Source: Symbiodinium sp. CCMP2592 (Eukaryota; Sar; Dinophyceae; Suessiales; Symbiodiniaceae). From it: a stretch of 64,000 nt of DNA. Positions 20,641 to 31,254 of the stretch are shown piece after piece; position 1 is the first letter of the stretch, and every line of letters begins with the position of its first letter. The stretch spans positions 839,410 to 903,409 of the forward strand of contig CAJNDT010001280.1 of assembly GCA_905221615.1 (NCBI GenBank). Direction: 5' to 3'. The position numbers and the translations under genes are program-made. The notes under the pieces are model-generated. The model saw nothing but the letters and a program-made list of their open reading frames with translations, searched no databases and had not been told where the DNA came from.

Positions 20641-21015
20641 TAACACCTCAACCCCTAAGCCCTAAACCCTAAGCTTTAAGGTTTACATTCTAAGCCCTAA
20701 CCCCTAAACCCTAAACTGCCCTAAACCCGAAGCTTTAAACCCTAAACCCCAAGAAACCCTAACCGCTCTAAACCCTCGGCTTTTAAACCCCATAAACCCC
20801 AGAAACCCCCCCCCCCCCCCCCACCCCTAAACCCTAAACTGCCCTAAGCCCTGTAAGCTTCAAACCCTAAACCCAAGCAACCCTGGCCCTAAACCCGAGG
20901 CTTTTAATCCCTATAAACCCCAACCCTTCTTTCCCCCACCCCGTGTCGAGATCGAAATGTACCTTAACCCCTAAACCCTAAGCCCTCACCCCTAAACCCA
21001 AGAAACCCTGGCCCT
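20641..21015. repeat. Degenerate CCCTAAA region with C-tract
   Basis: Telomere-type words mixed with CCCCAAGAAACCCT; contains a 16-17 base C run at about 20,807 and a partial duplicate of GTGTCGAGATCGA that also borders the next island. Confidence 0.8.
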
Positions 21016-21033
21016 AACCGCCCCCGTGTCGAG

Positions 21034-21083
21034 ATCGAGATGTACAACCTGGCGGCGGTGAATGCCGCGCTCGAGGCCATTCA
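21034..21083 (+). other. Exon-like island
   Basis: After GTGTCGAG the codons read IEMYNLAAVNAALEAIQ. Coding-like composition directly beside telomere-type repeats. The acceptor motif GTGTCGAGATCGA is duplicated about 80 bp upstream. Confidence 0.35.
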
Positions 21084-21147
21084 GATCTCAGCTCGAAACT
21101 CAGGGCACCCACCGTGGAATCTACGTGGTGGTATGTGCAGATGCCTA

Positions 21148-21300
21148 CACACTATAGCATGGTAGAATATGGTATAATGTAACAGAGACCTACACACTAT
21201 ATATAGCATAATAGAATATGGTATAATATAACAGAGACCTACACACTATATATAGCATAATAGAATATGGTGTAATATACTCTATTAACTATGTAGTATA
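21148..21300. repeat. About 50-bp tandem repeat, three copies
   Basis: Unit CCTACACACTATATATAGCA followed by TAATAGAATATGGTATAATA. Followed to 21,530 by AT-rich DNA with GATACGATACGG-type words. Confidence 0.85.
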
Positions 21301-21584
21301 GCAAAAGTACATTTAAAAAGTACATTTATGTCATATACTATGTTATAGCAAATCTAACAAGGCATATTTTGATATAGTGCCATATATTGCTTATCGTGTA
21401 GTATAGTACAGTATCGAGTCGTAAATATACAATATACTACAACATTTCATCATATAAGATACCGCGGTATGATATGGCATGGTATGCTAAGACGCGATGT
21501 GACAGGATACGATACGGTACGGTGTTATGTATACAAAGGACATATAACGATATACACCCCTAAACCCTAAACCCTAAACGCATG

Positions 21585-21650
21585 CCTGCCTTGGCCTCGA
21601 GCGATGCTTCGAGGACTCATGGGCAAGGCCGTGTCAGGGAAGACAAGGTT
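21585..21650 (+). other. Exon-like island
   Basis: GC-rich segment after CCCTAAACGC; plus-frame codons LASSDASRTHGQGRVRE. Weak evidence only. Confidence 0.2.
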
Positions 21651-21704
21651 TCGAGTGGAGGGTTCAGGCATGATCCTAGGCCCCCAAAACGCAAAAAAAC
21701 AAAT

Positions 21705-21796
21705 ATTCGGATAGGGATATCCCATATAAACCCATTTCTACAATGAAGCCCAATAAGGTAGGGATATCCCTATAAAATGCCTATGCTTATGTGCTT
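21705..21796. mobile_element. HP18 element
   Basis: GGGATATCCCATATAAACCC and GGGATATCCCTATAAAATGC around AATGAAGCCCAATAAGGTA. The 31,290 copy is in the reverse orientation. Confidence 0.65.
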
Positions 21797-21947
21797 GTTG
21801 GGTCCCTTAGATTAGGGTGTAGGTTTTAGGATACGATACTTGGCTCAGGTATGACTAGTGTTAGGTAGGATTCAGGGTCCAGGTTTAGGGTTGATGGTCT
21901 CACGGTCTCACTTGTGATAGAGGTTCAGCAGAATGGGGGCTCTACAT

Positions 21948-22148
21948 TTACCCATGCTTTGGGCCCAACCCGCTCATGGACCCGTGATATACCCTGCGCA
22001 ATGCTGCGCGCAAATCTCGGTCGATGAGGAAAACCTCATCGACGAGCCGGTCCGTCGGAATCCCTGGACAGAGTTGGAGTCGGGCATCTTTACCTGGCAA
22101 TAGATTTCTACAGTAATTCATTGTCGGACCACACATGTCTACAGTCAT
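21948..22148 (-). other. Exon-like island, minus strand
   Basis: A minus-strand frame reading QLCPGIPTDRLVDEVFLID then RDLRAALRRVYHG looks protein-like. The same place carries the perfect hairpin CGATGAGGAAAACCTCATCG (22,022-22,041). I recognise no family. Confidence 0.25.
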
Positions 22149-22352
22149 GGTGAGGTTTAGAGCGCCGTATGGAGCTTGAGTGTCAGGGGCGACATTTCAG
22201 AAGAGCTAGTTTGCATGGCCCTGGTGTAGACTTGCGGTCTGAAGGGTTTGCGGTTTCTTACAGACTGCAGTCAAGGGGGTTCCGGGCGGGAGTTCAGTAT
22301 AATAGTCTAGTGTACAGTATGGTGGCCTAATGCTTTAAGTTCAGTGTTCGAT

Positions 22353-22450
22353 TACGTAGGATTTAACGAGTTGTTAAAGTCGCCTTACGTAGGATTCAAC
22401 GAGTTGTTAAAGTCTCCTTACGTAGGATTCAACGAGTTGTTAAAGTCGCC
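22353..22450. repeat. 33-bp tandem repeat, three copies
   Basis: Three head-to-tail copies of ACGTAGGATTCAACGAGTTG then TTAAAGTCGCCTT; single-base differences only. There are no spacers, so it is not a CRISPR array. Confidence 0.92.
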
Positions 22451-22788
22451 GTGGTTCGCCCGCCAGTCCTGTTATTTTTCTTCGCTATGATACTGGAGAA
22501 AGGGTAGGCGGATTCTTGAGGGTTATTGGGAAACCCTCGTTATCCTAAGTATCGGGATACTCACTATGAAAACCTTAGATAAGATACCCGTTAACACCCC
22601 GATCCTCAAATTCGGACCGGTTGGTTGACACTCGCTGCTTCAAACCCTGGACAGCATCAGCTGTTACCGAGAAGAGCTGTAGTGTCATTAGTATAGAAGC
22701 CCAAGTCGTTGGTGATGCCCTGACACTTGAGAGATGCTGATCGTTAGGGCTCCTTGTCACGATGGTCGTCTCTAATAGAAGCCCATTA

Positions 22789-22895
22789 CAGGTGGGTAGT
22801 TCCTCTTCCATAGTACTCCCATAAGAGCCCCTTTACCTTATAGGAGTGGTATGGAAGCCTTATGGGAGACTACCCACCTTATAACTACCCACCTG
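22789..22895. mobile_element. HP12 hairpin element with TA duplication
   Basis: Ends CAGGTGGGTAGTTCCTCTTC and TAACTACCCACCTG; a second inner pair ACCCACC/GGTGGG-type. TA flanks both ends. Exactly 107 bp, like its inverted partner at 24,749. Confidence 0.88.
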
Positions 22896-24305
22896 TAAAT
22901 GGCTTAGATCTAAAGACCCCCAAGCCGCAAAGCAACACCAAGGTCTGATTCTGCAGGGTTTCTGCGAGCCCTAAACCCTAAACCGCGATGGTTCTTGGCC
23001 GTATCAAGCCCCGAAACCCTGGCACTGGGCTCCTAGCTTCGCCTTGCAGGTGCGGTAGAGGTATGTAATTTGCGACACTATACCCAACATGGCCTGTTGT
23101 AAACTGTTATGGCCCCTGTAGAATGTGTTTTTTTTCTCCCGAGCTTTCGTTCCTAATTCGGGGTTGCGGTCTACGAAAATGTGCAGTAGGCTTGGCATTT
23201 TGGACTTGGGATGGGAATCTCAACAACGACTACCTGTCGTTTTTCCCATCAACTTTTCGGGCAGTTGTGACATGTACTTTAACGTTCAGCATCCTTTTAG
23301 AAGCCCATGCAGCAGAACCCACCGCAACTACCGCCCTGCGTGGCGGTTTCATGTGATGAGTCTTACAGCCCAGACAGGCACAAGGCATGAAGCTTAACTT
23401 CGGGTCTTCCACCCCCAAAAAGTCACTGGCTTTGAGGTTTGCAAAACGCTGTGATCCAGCATTCTTGTTTTTAAAAACAAATTTGTGTGTTGAGTTTGGA
23501 GTCTACATAGACCCCAAATTACCCCTGCGTTCTTGTTCGAACGGTGGTTTGCCCGATCCCTACCAAAATCTGAGGCATACCCATAATAGCTCAGTGATTT
23601 TGGACTAGAAGGGATCCAACGACCTCAGAACACTTTTTCATGTCTCATAGAATACATGCCAAACTCCTGAGGGCGCTTTCAGCTTGGCTTCATCCGTCGA
23701 CCTTTTCGGGCCAAACTGGTCTCCACAGTACCAAGGGCCGGTAGCTGTCCTGAAACCCTAAACTCAGGGCCCTACCCAAACCCCTAACCCCTATAACCCT
23801 CGACTCAAAACCCTAAACCCTAAGCCCAAAATCACGCAAACGCAAAAACCCTAGGCCCTGACACTCTAACCCCTGCAAGCTTAAGTAGGTGCATCGAAAG
23901 CACGACCGTGGAGGAAGACGGGTGTTTTCAATTGTTGGTGCTTCGGGCTTAGGGGCGTAGGCCAGGATTCGTCCAGCACCGTAAACGCAGAACCCTATAA
24001 AACCCTTCTTTTGGGGGGATTCCTTTTTATGATTTCCTTGCATAGTGGGTCCTTAAGAAGGTAGGTTCTTTAGGGTTCCGGTAAGCCCTAAACCGCGGCG
24101 TTTTACGATGTTTCAACCTTTAAGGCTTCCGTAATGCAAGCTTGGATCGATGCCCAAAACCCAAAACCCTAAACCCCTTTAGGGTTTAGGGGTCTTCAAT
24201 TTACCGGCAATGTTTTTGTTCAAAAAAGTCTGCACTCCGGCTTTCTGTCGGATCCTACATGAAAGCAAGCCCTTACAGGATAAGGCGAGCCTCAAAGCAT
24301 CTTCT
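22896..24305. other. No recognised gene
   Basis: Open frames up to 90 codons at 23,120-23,610 show no known domain. CCCTAAA words cluster at 23,755-23,830 and 24,160-24,200. Confidence 0.4.
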
Positions 24306-24309
24306 TCGT

Positions 24310-24412
24310 AAGTACCCTAAGGCCCCATAGTAGTTCCTTTGGGATTACCTAATAGGATTCTAAATATGAAGCACAAAATCAATAAGGAAATGCTTTGGGG
24401 CCTTAGGGTAAC
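24310..24412. mobile_element. HP4 hairpin element
   Basis: Outer arms TACCCTAAGGCCCCATAG and TTTGGGGCCTTAGGGTA with the shared loop TTACCTAATAGGATTCTA. Confidence 0.8.
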
Positions 24413-24748
24413 CTATATAAGCCTTACAGAATTCCTGATAGAAGCCTTGGTGGCAAATGTGCCAGCCGCTTGCCGGTGCGGCGCCGGAGGCAGAAGGTAC
24501 CACAGGGGGACTTGATTGGAAAGGGGCTTGGCTTGGAGGTATGTTATAGTATAGTTGTAAGCCCTTATTTGGCGAACTGCTCATCTGTAGATACAATGCA
24601 AACCACCGCGGCAAGCCCAGCTAGAAGTTGACGAGAGCTACCAGGGTAGGCAACATGCTTTCTTACTTCTGGTACTGCAATTTTAGGAGTTGACTCAGAG
24701 CCCAGAGGTCCATGCAGCCAATTATAAAATCACAATCTAAGACATTTA

Positions 24749-24855
24749 CAGGTGGGCAGTTATAAGGTGGGTAGTTTCCCATAAGCCTCCCATACCACTC
24801 CTATAAGGTAAAGGGGCTCTTATGGGAGTACTATGGAAGAGGAACTACCTACCTG
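24749..24855. mobile_element. HP12 hairpin element with TA duplication
   Basis: Reverse-oriented partner of 22,789, also 107 bp and flanked by TA. The inner words are the reverse complement of the first copy, almost base for base. Confidence 0.88.
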
Positions 24856-24976
24856 TAAGGGGCTTCTAAATAATGTTAAGCTATTGAGTCTTGCCCTCTG
24901 AATCGAAAACAGCCTTGGAAGCAAGAGCGCTAGCTTCGATAGGCGCGCAGACACAGCCCAGCTGTAAGGTTGGAAT

Positions 24977-25080
24977 AGGAGTGGTTGTCAAAATGAGGGT
25001 CCCGTTTTGGGTACCCTAATTATTAGGTGCCGTACTATGGCAGGGACCCAAAAAGGGACCGTAATTTTGACAACCACCCC
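24977..25080. mobile_element. HP1 hairpin element
   Basis: AGGAGTGGTTGTCAAAATGA and TAATTTTGACAACCACCCC; core TAGGTGCCGTACTATGG. No TA flank is visible on the left, so the ends may be eroded. Confidence 0.82.
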
Positions 25081-25749
25081 TCTGAGTGTCCTCAAGCATG
25101 TAAACGAAACCTTTCAACGTCACAGTGGTGAGAACAGTCAGCTGTTACATGGGTAACGAGGCTTTTGGGGTTAAGATCGGCGAACTCAAGCCCGTCGTCG
25201 AATTGCACAAGTCGTTATCGTAATTACAGCGGTCCCGTGAAGTTCCAGTTGAGATTAGTATTCCGAATACCGCAGCCTGCTTGGGAATACAACTGGAGAT
25301 GCTTGGGAATACAACTGGAGATGGAAAAAGCCATGCGATGTGATCCAGCGTCTATGCTCCCGACGAGCAGTTATATGGTAGTTCCGTGGCGGGGTACAAG
25401 TAACAGTATGGTTGCATAGCTTTCGTAATTTTAGACTATATCGGGATTGTTGCTATGCTAGCCCCAAAGATGCACACACACGAGGACCCAAACCCGAAAC
25501 ATCGTCAACCCCAACAGCATCAAAAGAAAGCTCTACACACTACACAGCCATAAAATCATAAAGCCTTACGCGTGGATATAGAACCTATCAGACGAGCCCA
25601 TCATACACCCATCGTGCACGGCAAGTCTTTGCTGTAATGCCCTGTTGACAGCTCTATCGTCACCCTACTAAAGCTCTCAGCCCCAAACCCCGAATCCCAC
25701 GCCGGAAGAAAGCCTAAACCCTACACCCTAAACAGCTGTAGCACTGCAG
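25081..25749. other. No recognised gene
   Basis: A short direct repeat (GCTTGGGAATACAACTGGAG twice, 25,280-25,320) is the only structure I see. Confidence 0.45.
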
Positions 25750-25802
25750 GGCTGGGTGATGGCCCACAGGGCGATGAAGCCTTCGAGGGCACCGTGGCGA
25801 AG
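25750..25802 (+). other. Exon-like island
   Basis: After CACTGCAG, codons LGDGPQGDEAFEGTVAK end at GCGAAG|GCCCGG, a GC-type donor, followed at once by a long CT tract. Reading frame inferred from composition. Confidence 0.3.
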
Positions 25803-25806
25803 GCCC

Positions 25807-25807
<1 letters not shown>

Positions 25808-25852
<45 letters not shown>
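25808..25852. repeat. (CT)n microsatellite
   Basis: About 22 CT units. The overlapping minus frame would be an Arg-Glu repeat and is disregarded. Confidence 0.95.
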
Positions 25853-25855
<3 letters not shown>

Positions 25856-26130
25856 TGACAAAGATCCTACGGCTGATGATGCAAATCTTGGGGTAAAGGG
25901 ATCTATAAAGGGTAGCATTAAGGGGTTCCTTTAAGGGATATTTAGGGTTTGGGGGTTTAGGGCTGATGCTGTAAATCCTGCATTACCCATAATAAGGAAC
26001 ATAACACAATTCCCATAGTTTAATCTCAAAGTATTGTTGATGATGTAAATCCTAGGGTTCCTGTAAAGGGATCTATAAGGGTAGCTTTAAGGGGCTCCTT
26101 CAAGGGATCTACAGGGGGTTTAGGGTTTAG

Positions 26131-26231
26131 GGTTGATGATATAAATCCTGCATTACCTTAAGGACCCTAAACTATGGGAGTTATGGTATATTCCTTGTTA
26201 TGGGTAATGCAGTGTTTATATCATCAACCGT
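26131..26231. mobile_element. HP7 hairpin element
   Basis: Arms GGTTGATGATATAAATCCTG and TGTTTATATCATCAACC with inner pair GCATTACC/GGTAATGC. A fragment of the same family lies at 25,956-26,055. Confidence 0.85.
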
Positions 26232-26333
26232 AGGTTGGGTACTGCCCCCACCTAGTAACAGTTGAATAATTTTTATTTTATACTAGGCCCTTAAGAGTAT
26301 CCCGATTGTAGACTGGCACTGTATGAGGGCAGG
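26232..26333. mobile_element. HP9 element, diverged
   Basis: TTGGGTACTGCCCCCACC at the left and ATGAGGGCAGGCCA at the right; starts right at the edge of the HP7 copy, suggesting insertion next to or into it. Confidence 0.7.
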
Positions 26334-26589
26334 CCACCCCAATCCTAGGGTTTAGGGTCCAGGTAAGGTTTGGTGTCCGAAAAGAGCACTTCAGGCTTAC
26401 GGGACAGGGACCTACTTTGAGATTGATTGTGGGGGATTCCGTGGTGTCTTGATGCGCTTTGTTTTTTGTCAGAAACGGTGTCGGCGCTCAAAAAACATAG
26501 GCGCAAGAAGGATATCGGCTCTTATACTAAATCCCTACGTAGTCTAAAGCCCAAAACCCCTAAACCCCTAAACCCTAAAACCCCCAAAC

Positions 26590-26698
26590 CCTAATCTAGG
26601 TAGGGCTTTGGGACATTTTATATTTTCCCTTATTGGGAATAAGAGGATCCTATTTACTAAATTTTTCAAAGGCTTTAAAAGCCCCACCTAGTAATCGG
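26590..26698. mobile_element. HP14-like hairpin
   Basis: CTAATCTAGGTAGGGCTTTG...GCCCCACCTAGT ends with core TATTTTCCCTTATTGGGAAT; a similar body lies at 28,845-28,945. Related to HP14 by the GGGAT/TTTTCCCT core. Confidence 0.55.
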
Positions 26699-26794
26699 GT
26701 TCCGGGTTCAGGTCTCAAGGGTGAGAAAGCTTAGAAGCCTGTGGGCCCAGGGCTTCAGAGTTTGGGCCTCAGATGTTCGAGAGGAATCTAATAT

Positions 26795-26912
26795 AGGGAC
26801 TTGAATAATTACCTATAATATTTTCGGGGGTTCCTTATTATACCTTAATTATAACTATAGTGTAAGATACCTCAAAAGCCTATTCTGAATATTAAGGTGC
26901 CTGCATGATGAC
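26795..26912. mobile_element. HP8 element
   Basis: ATAGGGACTTGAATAATTACC and TTCTGAATATTAAGGTGCCT ends; core ATTATAACTATAGTGTAAG. Confidence 0.65.
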
Positions 26913-27017
26913 GTCTGAGCTAGACATACAAAAGGGGCCCTGGAAGCGGGAATACTTAGACCAGGTGCTTTGCATAGTGTTTTTTCCAGGGAGTTGATCG
27001 GCTTGGGGGGTTATGGC

Positions 27018-27128
27018 TTGGGTACTGCCCCACCTCAGTAACAGTTGGATAATATTCATAATATCGACATATTAGGACCTTAATAGTAGCCCCATCAAAG
27101 ACTGTTACTGTATGGGGGCAGTGCCCAA
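27018..27128. mobile_element. HP9 hairpin element
   Basis: Ends TTGGGTACTGCCCCACCTC and TGGGGGCAGTGCCCAA with core CATAATATCGACATATTAGG; closest relative of the 8,447 copy. Confidence 0.85.
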
Positions 27129-27135
27129 GTAATCA

Positions 27136-27270
27136 GTATCAAAGGGGAAGAGGAGGGACCCTTCATGGGGACCCCTACCCTATAATGGGCTATATCATGG
27201 TAGTATATTAGCTATATTAAGGGTATATACCTAGGGGTCCTTATTAAGGGTCCCTCCTTTTACCCTTGGA
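27136..27270. mobile_element. HP10 hairpin element
   Basis: TCAAAGGGGAAGAGGAGGG and CCTCCTTTTACCCTTGGA ends; the loop CCCTATAATGGGCTATATCA is shared with 18,750. Confidence 0.85.
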
Positions 27271-27333
27271 CAGTACGGGAATATGATTACCGCTTGCCGG
27301 CTCTGGGACATGGTCTTAAGGAGGACTGTCTCT

Positions 27334-27508
27334 CAGAGAGCCCAAGGGGCCCCTTAACTAAGGAATATAGCTTAAATCAAATTAAGGATCCTACTATACT
27401 TCAAGGTATATTCCTCAATTAAGGAATATTGGAGTCTCTTGAAATCATAATATGAAGCCCTATATAGTTTAAGCCATATTCCTCAATTAAGGGGTATTGG
27501 GCTCTCTG
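27334..27508. mobile_element. Composite HP2b/HP2 element
   Basis: Left end is HP2b (AGAGAGCCCAAGGGGCCCC), followed by an HP2 right half ending ATATTGGAGTCTCTTG, then an HP2b right half (TCATAATATGAAGCCCTATA...GGGCTCTCTGGG). Reads as recombination or insertion between two related elements. Confidence 0.75.
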
Positions 27509-27527
27509 GGCTTGTCGGACCTGGACG

Positions 27528-27567
27528 TGAAGATTTGCGGTCGCACCCTAGGTTTGCTAGGTTCGGG
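27528..27567 (+). other. Exon-like island
   Basis: Codons SDLDVKICGRTL end at CCCTAG|GTTTGC. Short; adjacent to the end of the composite HP2 element. Confidence 0.25.
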
Positions 27568-27811
27568 TTAACGTGAAACCTTAAACCCTAAAACCAAAAC
27601 CCTAAACTCTAAACTCGCTCTAACAGGGGCATAATACAATGGGATACCAGCATCGCGCCCTTCTTCCTTGCCCTAGATTGTAAACCGCAAGCTGGCAAGG
27701 AAACTGCAAACACGCCAAGCCTGAGACCCTAGCGAAGAAGGCCTCAACGAAGCACTCCTAAAGCACTTGACACAGGTTCGTCACCATGGTCGTCTCGTGC
27801 TGCTGGAACTA

Positions 27812-27906
27812 CATGGGTGGTTTTCAAAATTATGATCCCTTTATGGGTACCCTAAATATTCGGTGCCGTATTATAATAAGGACCCCAAAAGGGACCCCAC
27901 CCATAT
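27812..27906. mobile_element. HP1 element with internal deletion
   Basis: Left arm CATGGGTGGTTTTCAAAATT is complete, but the right arm lacks the ATAATTTTGACAA segment, going from GGGACC straight to CCACCCAT. This breaks the outer stem. Confidence 0.8.
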
Positions 27907-28019
27907 GGTGCGAGGAGTTTGGAGTTTGGGCAGATTTTGTACAAGGCTTTCAAAGGTTCGCGTGAAGGTTTTTGCAAGGACTGGCGATGAGGATTGTATA
28001 ATGGTTTTGGCTATAAAGG

Positions 28020-28132
28020 CTCCTACCTTAAACTACCAAACCCTACTTTTTTGTAGGTTCTTATTATAAGCCCTAATATGGATCCTTAAAGGGACCCTGC
28101 AAAAAAGTAGGCTTTGGGGAGGTTCAGGTAGG
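28020..28132. mobile_element. Unnamed hairpin element
   Basis: Arms CTACCTTAAACTACCAAACC and TTTGGGGAGGTTCAGGTAG with inner pair CCTACTTTTTTG/CAAAAAAGTAGG. A related but diverged structure (GTACCTGGACCCCAAAAGT...) sits at 28,208-28,312. Confidence 0.65.
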
Positions 28133-28455
28133 GTTTGGGGATGAAGAGTGCAGGGGATTTGGGCTCAGAGCGTATAGCGGTTACGGCACATGCCAATGTA
28201 TACTATAACTTACTGTACCTGGACCCCAAAAGTATGTAGAATAATAGCCTATTTTATGGGTCTTGGGCCATTTTTTTACCTACTTTGGGAGGTTAAGGTA
28301 GGCGCTTTCGGGAAAATCGGGCTTTAGGTCTCATTCAGGTCCTATTAGGAAGGTTGTAGGATTTATACGCTTTGAGGGGTCATCTCACAAGGTAGTAGAG
28401 CGGAAACGGAATGCTGTCGCAGCATTGGAAAGCTTTCTGAGGCTTCTTGAACTTC

Positions 28456-28575
28456 ATTAATTAATTAGTTAGCAAGCAGTCAATTATATAATTGAATATG
28501 TAATTACTGAGTTAATTAGTTAGTTAGTTAGTTAGTTAGTTAATTAACTATGTAATTAACTAAGGAATTACTTAG
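28456..28575. repeat. TTAG/TTAATTAAG tract
   Basis: AT-rich DNA with seven consecutive TTAG units within a self-complementary TTAATTAACTA setting. Confidence 0.8.
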
Positions 28576-28844
28576 CACATTCCTTCGTTAGTTGTTCAGC
28601 TATTTTTCGTCATTTCATGAATTCATTCATGACTTCATTAATCCGCCCTGCCTTAGGCATTGGTATTTGCCATCGAAGTCCTACTACCTGTGGTTCGTCT
28701 TGGGTTTAGGGTTTAGGGCACCAGGCTGAGACGTGATGCTATTCATGAATACGGGGAGCTTCCAAATGCATGGCAGTTGTAAACCCTATAGCATCCCATG
28801 CTGAACTTGTACCACGAAAATGAAAAGCAAGCCCTCAACCTTTA

Positions 28845-28980
28845 GGGTTTTATTAGGTTGGATTTTGGGATATTTTCATTTTCCTTACTTGGGTTGGTAA
28901 GGGACCCTATATTTGAATATTGTTTAGGGTGTTTAAAGGCCAGCCCAGTTTAGGTCGAACCCTAAACCCTAAACCCTACC
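28845..28980. repeat. HP14-like body and CCCTAAA run
   Basis: TTAGGTTGGATTTTGGGATA...TTTAAAGGCC resembles 26,590-26,698, followed by three CCCTAAA units. Confidence 0.5.
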
Positions 28981-29161
28981 TATCCTGTGAGTATGTCGAC
29001 ATCAGCCCCGCGGCTCCCCGACAATTTCTCAACTCAAACCGCAATCCCTTCCCGAAGTCGATTGGGAAAAAGCTTGAACATCAGTAATTTATCCAATGAT
29101 AACCATAGTATGGCAGATCCCGCATCCTATCCTACTTGCTAAGGCTGGGATCCTTGCTATA

Positions 29162-29293
29162 CTTGGAGGGTCGGGGGACTTAGTATCTGGTTATTTTAAG
29201 GACTTATAAGTGCCATAACCCCAATTAGGGTCCCTTTTAGGGTACTTATAAGTCTACTTACTACCTACTTACTAAGTCCCCCGACCCTCCAAG
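29162..29293. mobile_element. HP6 hairpin element with TA duplication
   Basis: Ends CTTGGAGGGTCGGGGGACTT and AAGTCCCCCGACCCTCCAAG: a perfect 20-bp inverted repeat. TA at 29,160-29,161 and 29,294-29,295. The second copy, nested in an HP2 at 38,283, is in reverse orientation. Confidence 0.9.
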
Positions 29294-29487
29294 TAGCCCT
29301 TCTCAGGGGAGGGTTGCTACCCATCAGAGGTCTACATTAACCCCGCCCCGTCAGCAGCTGGAAACTGGAACAAGGATGCTTTGTGCTGTCACTTCTGTGT
29401 GCATTGCGATGCGGAAGCCTTTTATGTATGCACGTATGTATGTATGCACGCATGTATATCATAAGCCACCCAAAATCGTAGAACAGC

Positions 29488-29567
29488 TGAGGTTTGTGAA
29501 GCTCTCCGACGAAACCGGAGCCGAATTCGATGTAGTCTTCGACTGGAGGCGGGCATCGGGGATGTAA
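29488..29567 (+). other. Exon-like island
   Basis: After CAGCTGAG, codons FVKLSDETGAEFDVVFDW continue as RRASGM. The likely donor is GACTGGAG|GCGGGC. A matching border word, GAGGCGGGCATCGGGG, recurs at 38,502 without the exon. Looks like a genuine protein segment; family unknown. Confidence 0.4.
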
Positions 29568-29673
29568 GGCTAAACCAGTCCCCAAACCCTCTGGTAATTC
29601 TTTGGGATTTGGAAGGCTTTGGCTGTTGTTGCTGAGGTTTTTGTGGGCTTTGGGGGTAGCAGGGTTTTAGGAG

Positions 29674-29775
29674 ACGGTTGATGATATAAATCCTGCATTA
29701 CCTTAAGGACCATAAACTATGGGAATTATGGTATACACCTTATTGTGGGTAATGCAGGATTTATATCATCAACCG
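29674..29775. mobile_element. HP7 hairpin element
   Basis: Ends CGGTTGATGATATAAATCCT and AGGATTTATATCATCAACCG: perfect terminal inverted repeat of more than 25 bp. Confidence 0.88.
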
Positions 29776-30232
29776 TAGTGGATCTCGAGCTTTCGGATTC
29801 CAGGACCTTGGGCTAAAGGCATGACATGCGGTCCACAAGAAGCCGTAGGGCGCAACTCCTTAGGTCGGTTCCAGCAATTTTGGGGTCGGAATAATCATTT
29901 GCACGGGTTCTCATAGTATGCCGTCACCTATCCTTAAGGCATTATTGGATGTACTATCTTCTATGCTAAGGTACGATAAAGTAGCTGAAGGTTCTGGCAT
30001 TCGGGGTAGAAAGCCGATAAACTCAAAAGAATGAAGGAGACGGCAGTCGGCTGGGGAGGGGAAGCGGTGACAAGGGGGAGGGGGGAAGGGTGCAGCAGGA
30101 AAACCTGGAACGAGGGATGGTGAGGCTCAGACCAGAACCCAAAGCCCTCCAAAACGAAACAGCCTTCCAAACCCGAAACCCTCAAAAACTACACAGCCCT
30201 AAACCCTTGTCCTGCAAGTGACAGCTACCCTA

Positions 30233-30313
30233 AGGCTCCAAAGTAGTTCCTTTTTGGGGTTCATATATAGAATCCTATAAGGTAATCCCAAAAAGGAACT
30301 ACTATGGAGCCTC
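30233..30313. mobile_element. HP4 hairpin element
   Basis: GGCTCCAAAGTAGTTCC and GGAACTACTATGGAGCC around ATATAGAATCCTATAAGG; reverse orientation relative to 8,860. Confidence 0.88.
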
Positions 30314-30321
30314 TGTGTAAC

Positions 30322-30600
30322 CATTCCATGGCGGATCTGGCGTTGAAGGCTTCAGTTACCTCATGAAAGGTGAATCTCATATATGCGTTCCTTATTACCA
30401 CTTTGCCAGATTCATTACGTTCAAGAACTCATTGGAAGACTTGTCGAGACTCCACCAACATTCCGTGCGAATCCACGGAATGCCAAGCCTTTCATGGTGA
30501 ACGCCCCACCATCTCCCCTGCTTCTTTGCACGTTACCGAGCTCGCCAAACGCTACTCGAGCTGCTAAGTCCGCTATATCGGGGCCATAAACCTCTGAATC
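30322..30600 (-). other. Possible exons, RRM-like flavour
   Basis: Minus-strand codons IADLAARVAFGELGNVQRS, GDGGAFTMKGLAFRGFA and, further on, NAYMRFTFHEVTEAFNARSA look protein-like. FGELGNV...GGAF...FRGFA and AYMRFT..EVTEAFNA faintly recall an RNA-recognition motif. An in-frame stop at about 30,423 separates the pieces, so splicing or decay would be needed. Weak identification. Confidence 0.25.
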
Positions 30601-30751
30601 CATTCGACATAAACCTTAAGCTTATCGGAAGTAACCCCTGTAAGCAAGCGCATGCTGGGGGACTTGCGCCCTTAGCCTGAAAGAAGAATCTGAACCTCCC
30701 TGAAGGCCTCGCTCCCCTTCGCGGCTGACACAACAAAATGCTGACTAAGTA

Positions 30752-30842
30752 CCTCAACCCCACGTAACCTACCTTTTTTAGGGTTCCCTAGTATGATTTC
30801 TTTATATCAGTCCTTAAAAAGGTAGGTTACGTGGGGTTAAGG
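30752..30842. mobile_element. HP5 hairpin element with TA duplication
   Basis: CCTCAACCCCACGTAACCTA and TAGGTTACGTGGGGTTAAGG; loop CCCTAGTATGATTTCTTTAT. TA at 30,750-30,751 and 30,843-30,844. 91 bp, the same length as the copy at 31,552. Confidence 0.9.
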
Positions 30843-30959
30843 TAGTTTCAAGCTGGAGTTGTAATTGTAAGTAGGATAACACCCCAACTGGTACTTATAG
30901 GTTTGTTGTTATGCTACAGACGAATTCCGCAGATCTTTTAATTTTAAGTAGGGCTAAGT

Positions 30960-31200
30960 AGGGCAGGAACCACAAGCATAAACCCCTCTAAAGCACTACA
31001 TCATCGTATGAGCAGCCTCTAAAGCCCTATGAAGCGCCATGAAGCCCTAGAACGACACCTGAAGCCCTAAATCTTAAGTCCTGAACCCCAGACCTTAAAC
31101 CCTAATCCCTAAATCCCCTAAATCCCCTTAAAAAGGGGCGCTTTAAAAACAAATCCCCTAAGTCCCCCCAGCAGCCCTTTGTTGCGGAGGTTTTTCGAGC
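30960..31200. other. No recognised gene
   Basis: AAGCCCTA- and AATCCCCTAA-type words; no coding signal. Confidence 0.45.
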
Positions 31201-31254
31201 ATGAAAACAGCCCGCGACCGTTCCCTCCCAAGTCCGGGATCAAGGCTCGGTGCA

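Noticed and set aside
20262-20672. 136-codon plus-strand ORF
   Set aside because: No domain or homology that I recognise, and it runs into telomere-type repeats.
22022-22041. Perfect hairpin CGATGAGG-AAAA-CCTCATCG as a terminator
   Set aside because: No T-run follows, and bacterial-type termination does not apply to a dinoflagellate nucleus.
22353-22450. CRISPR array
   Set aside because: Three 33-bp head-to-tail copies with no spacers, in a eukaryotic context.
25721-25918. Arg-Glu repeat ORF
   Set aside because: Made by the (CT)n microsatellite.
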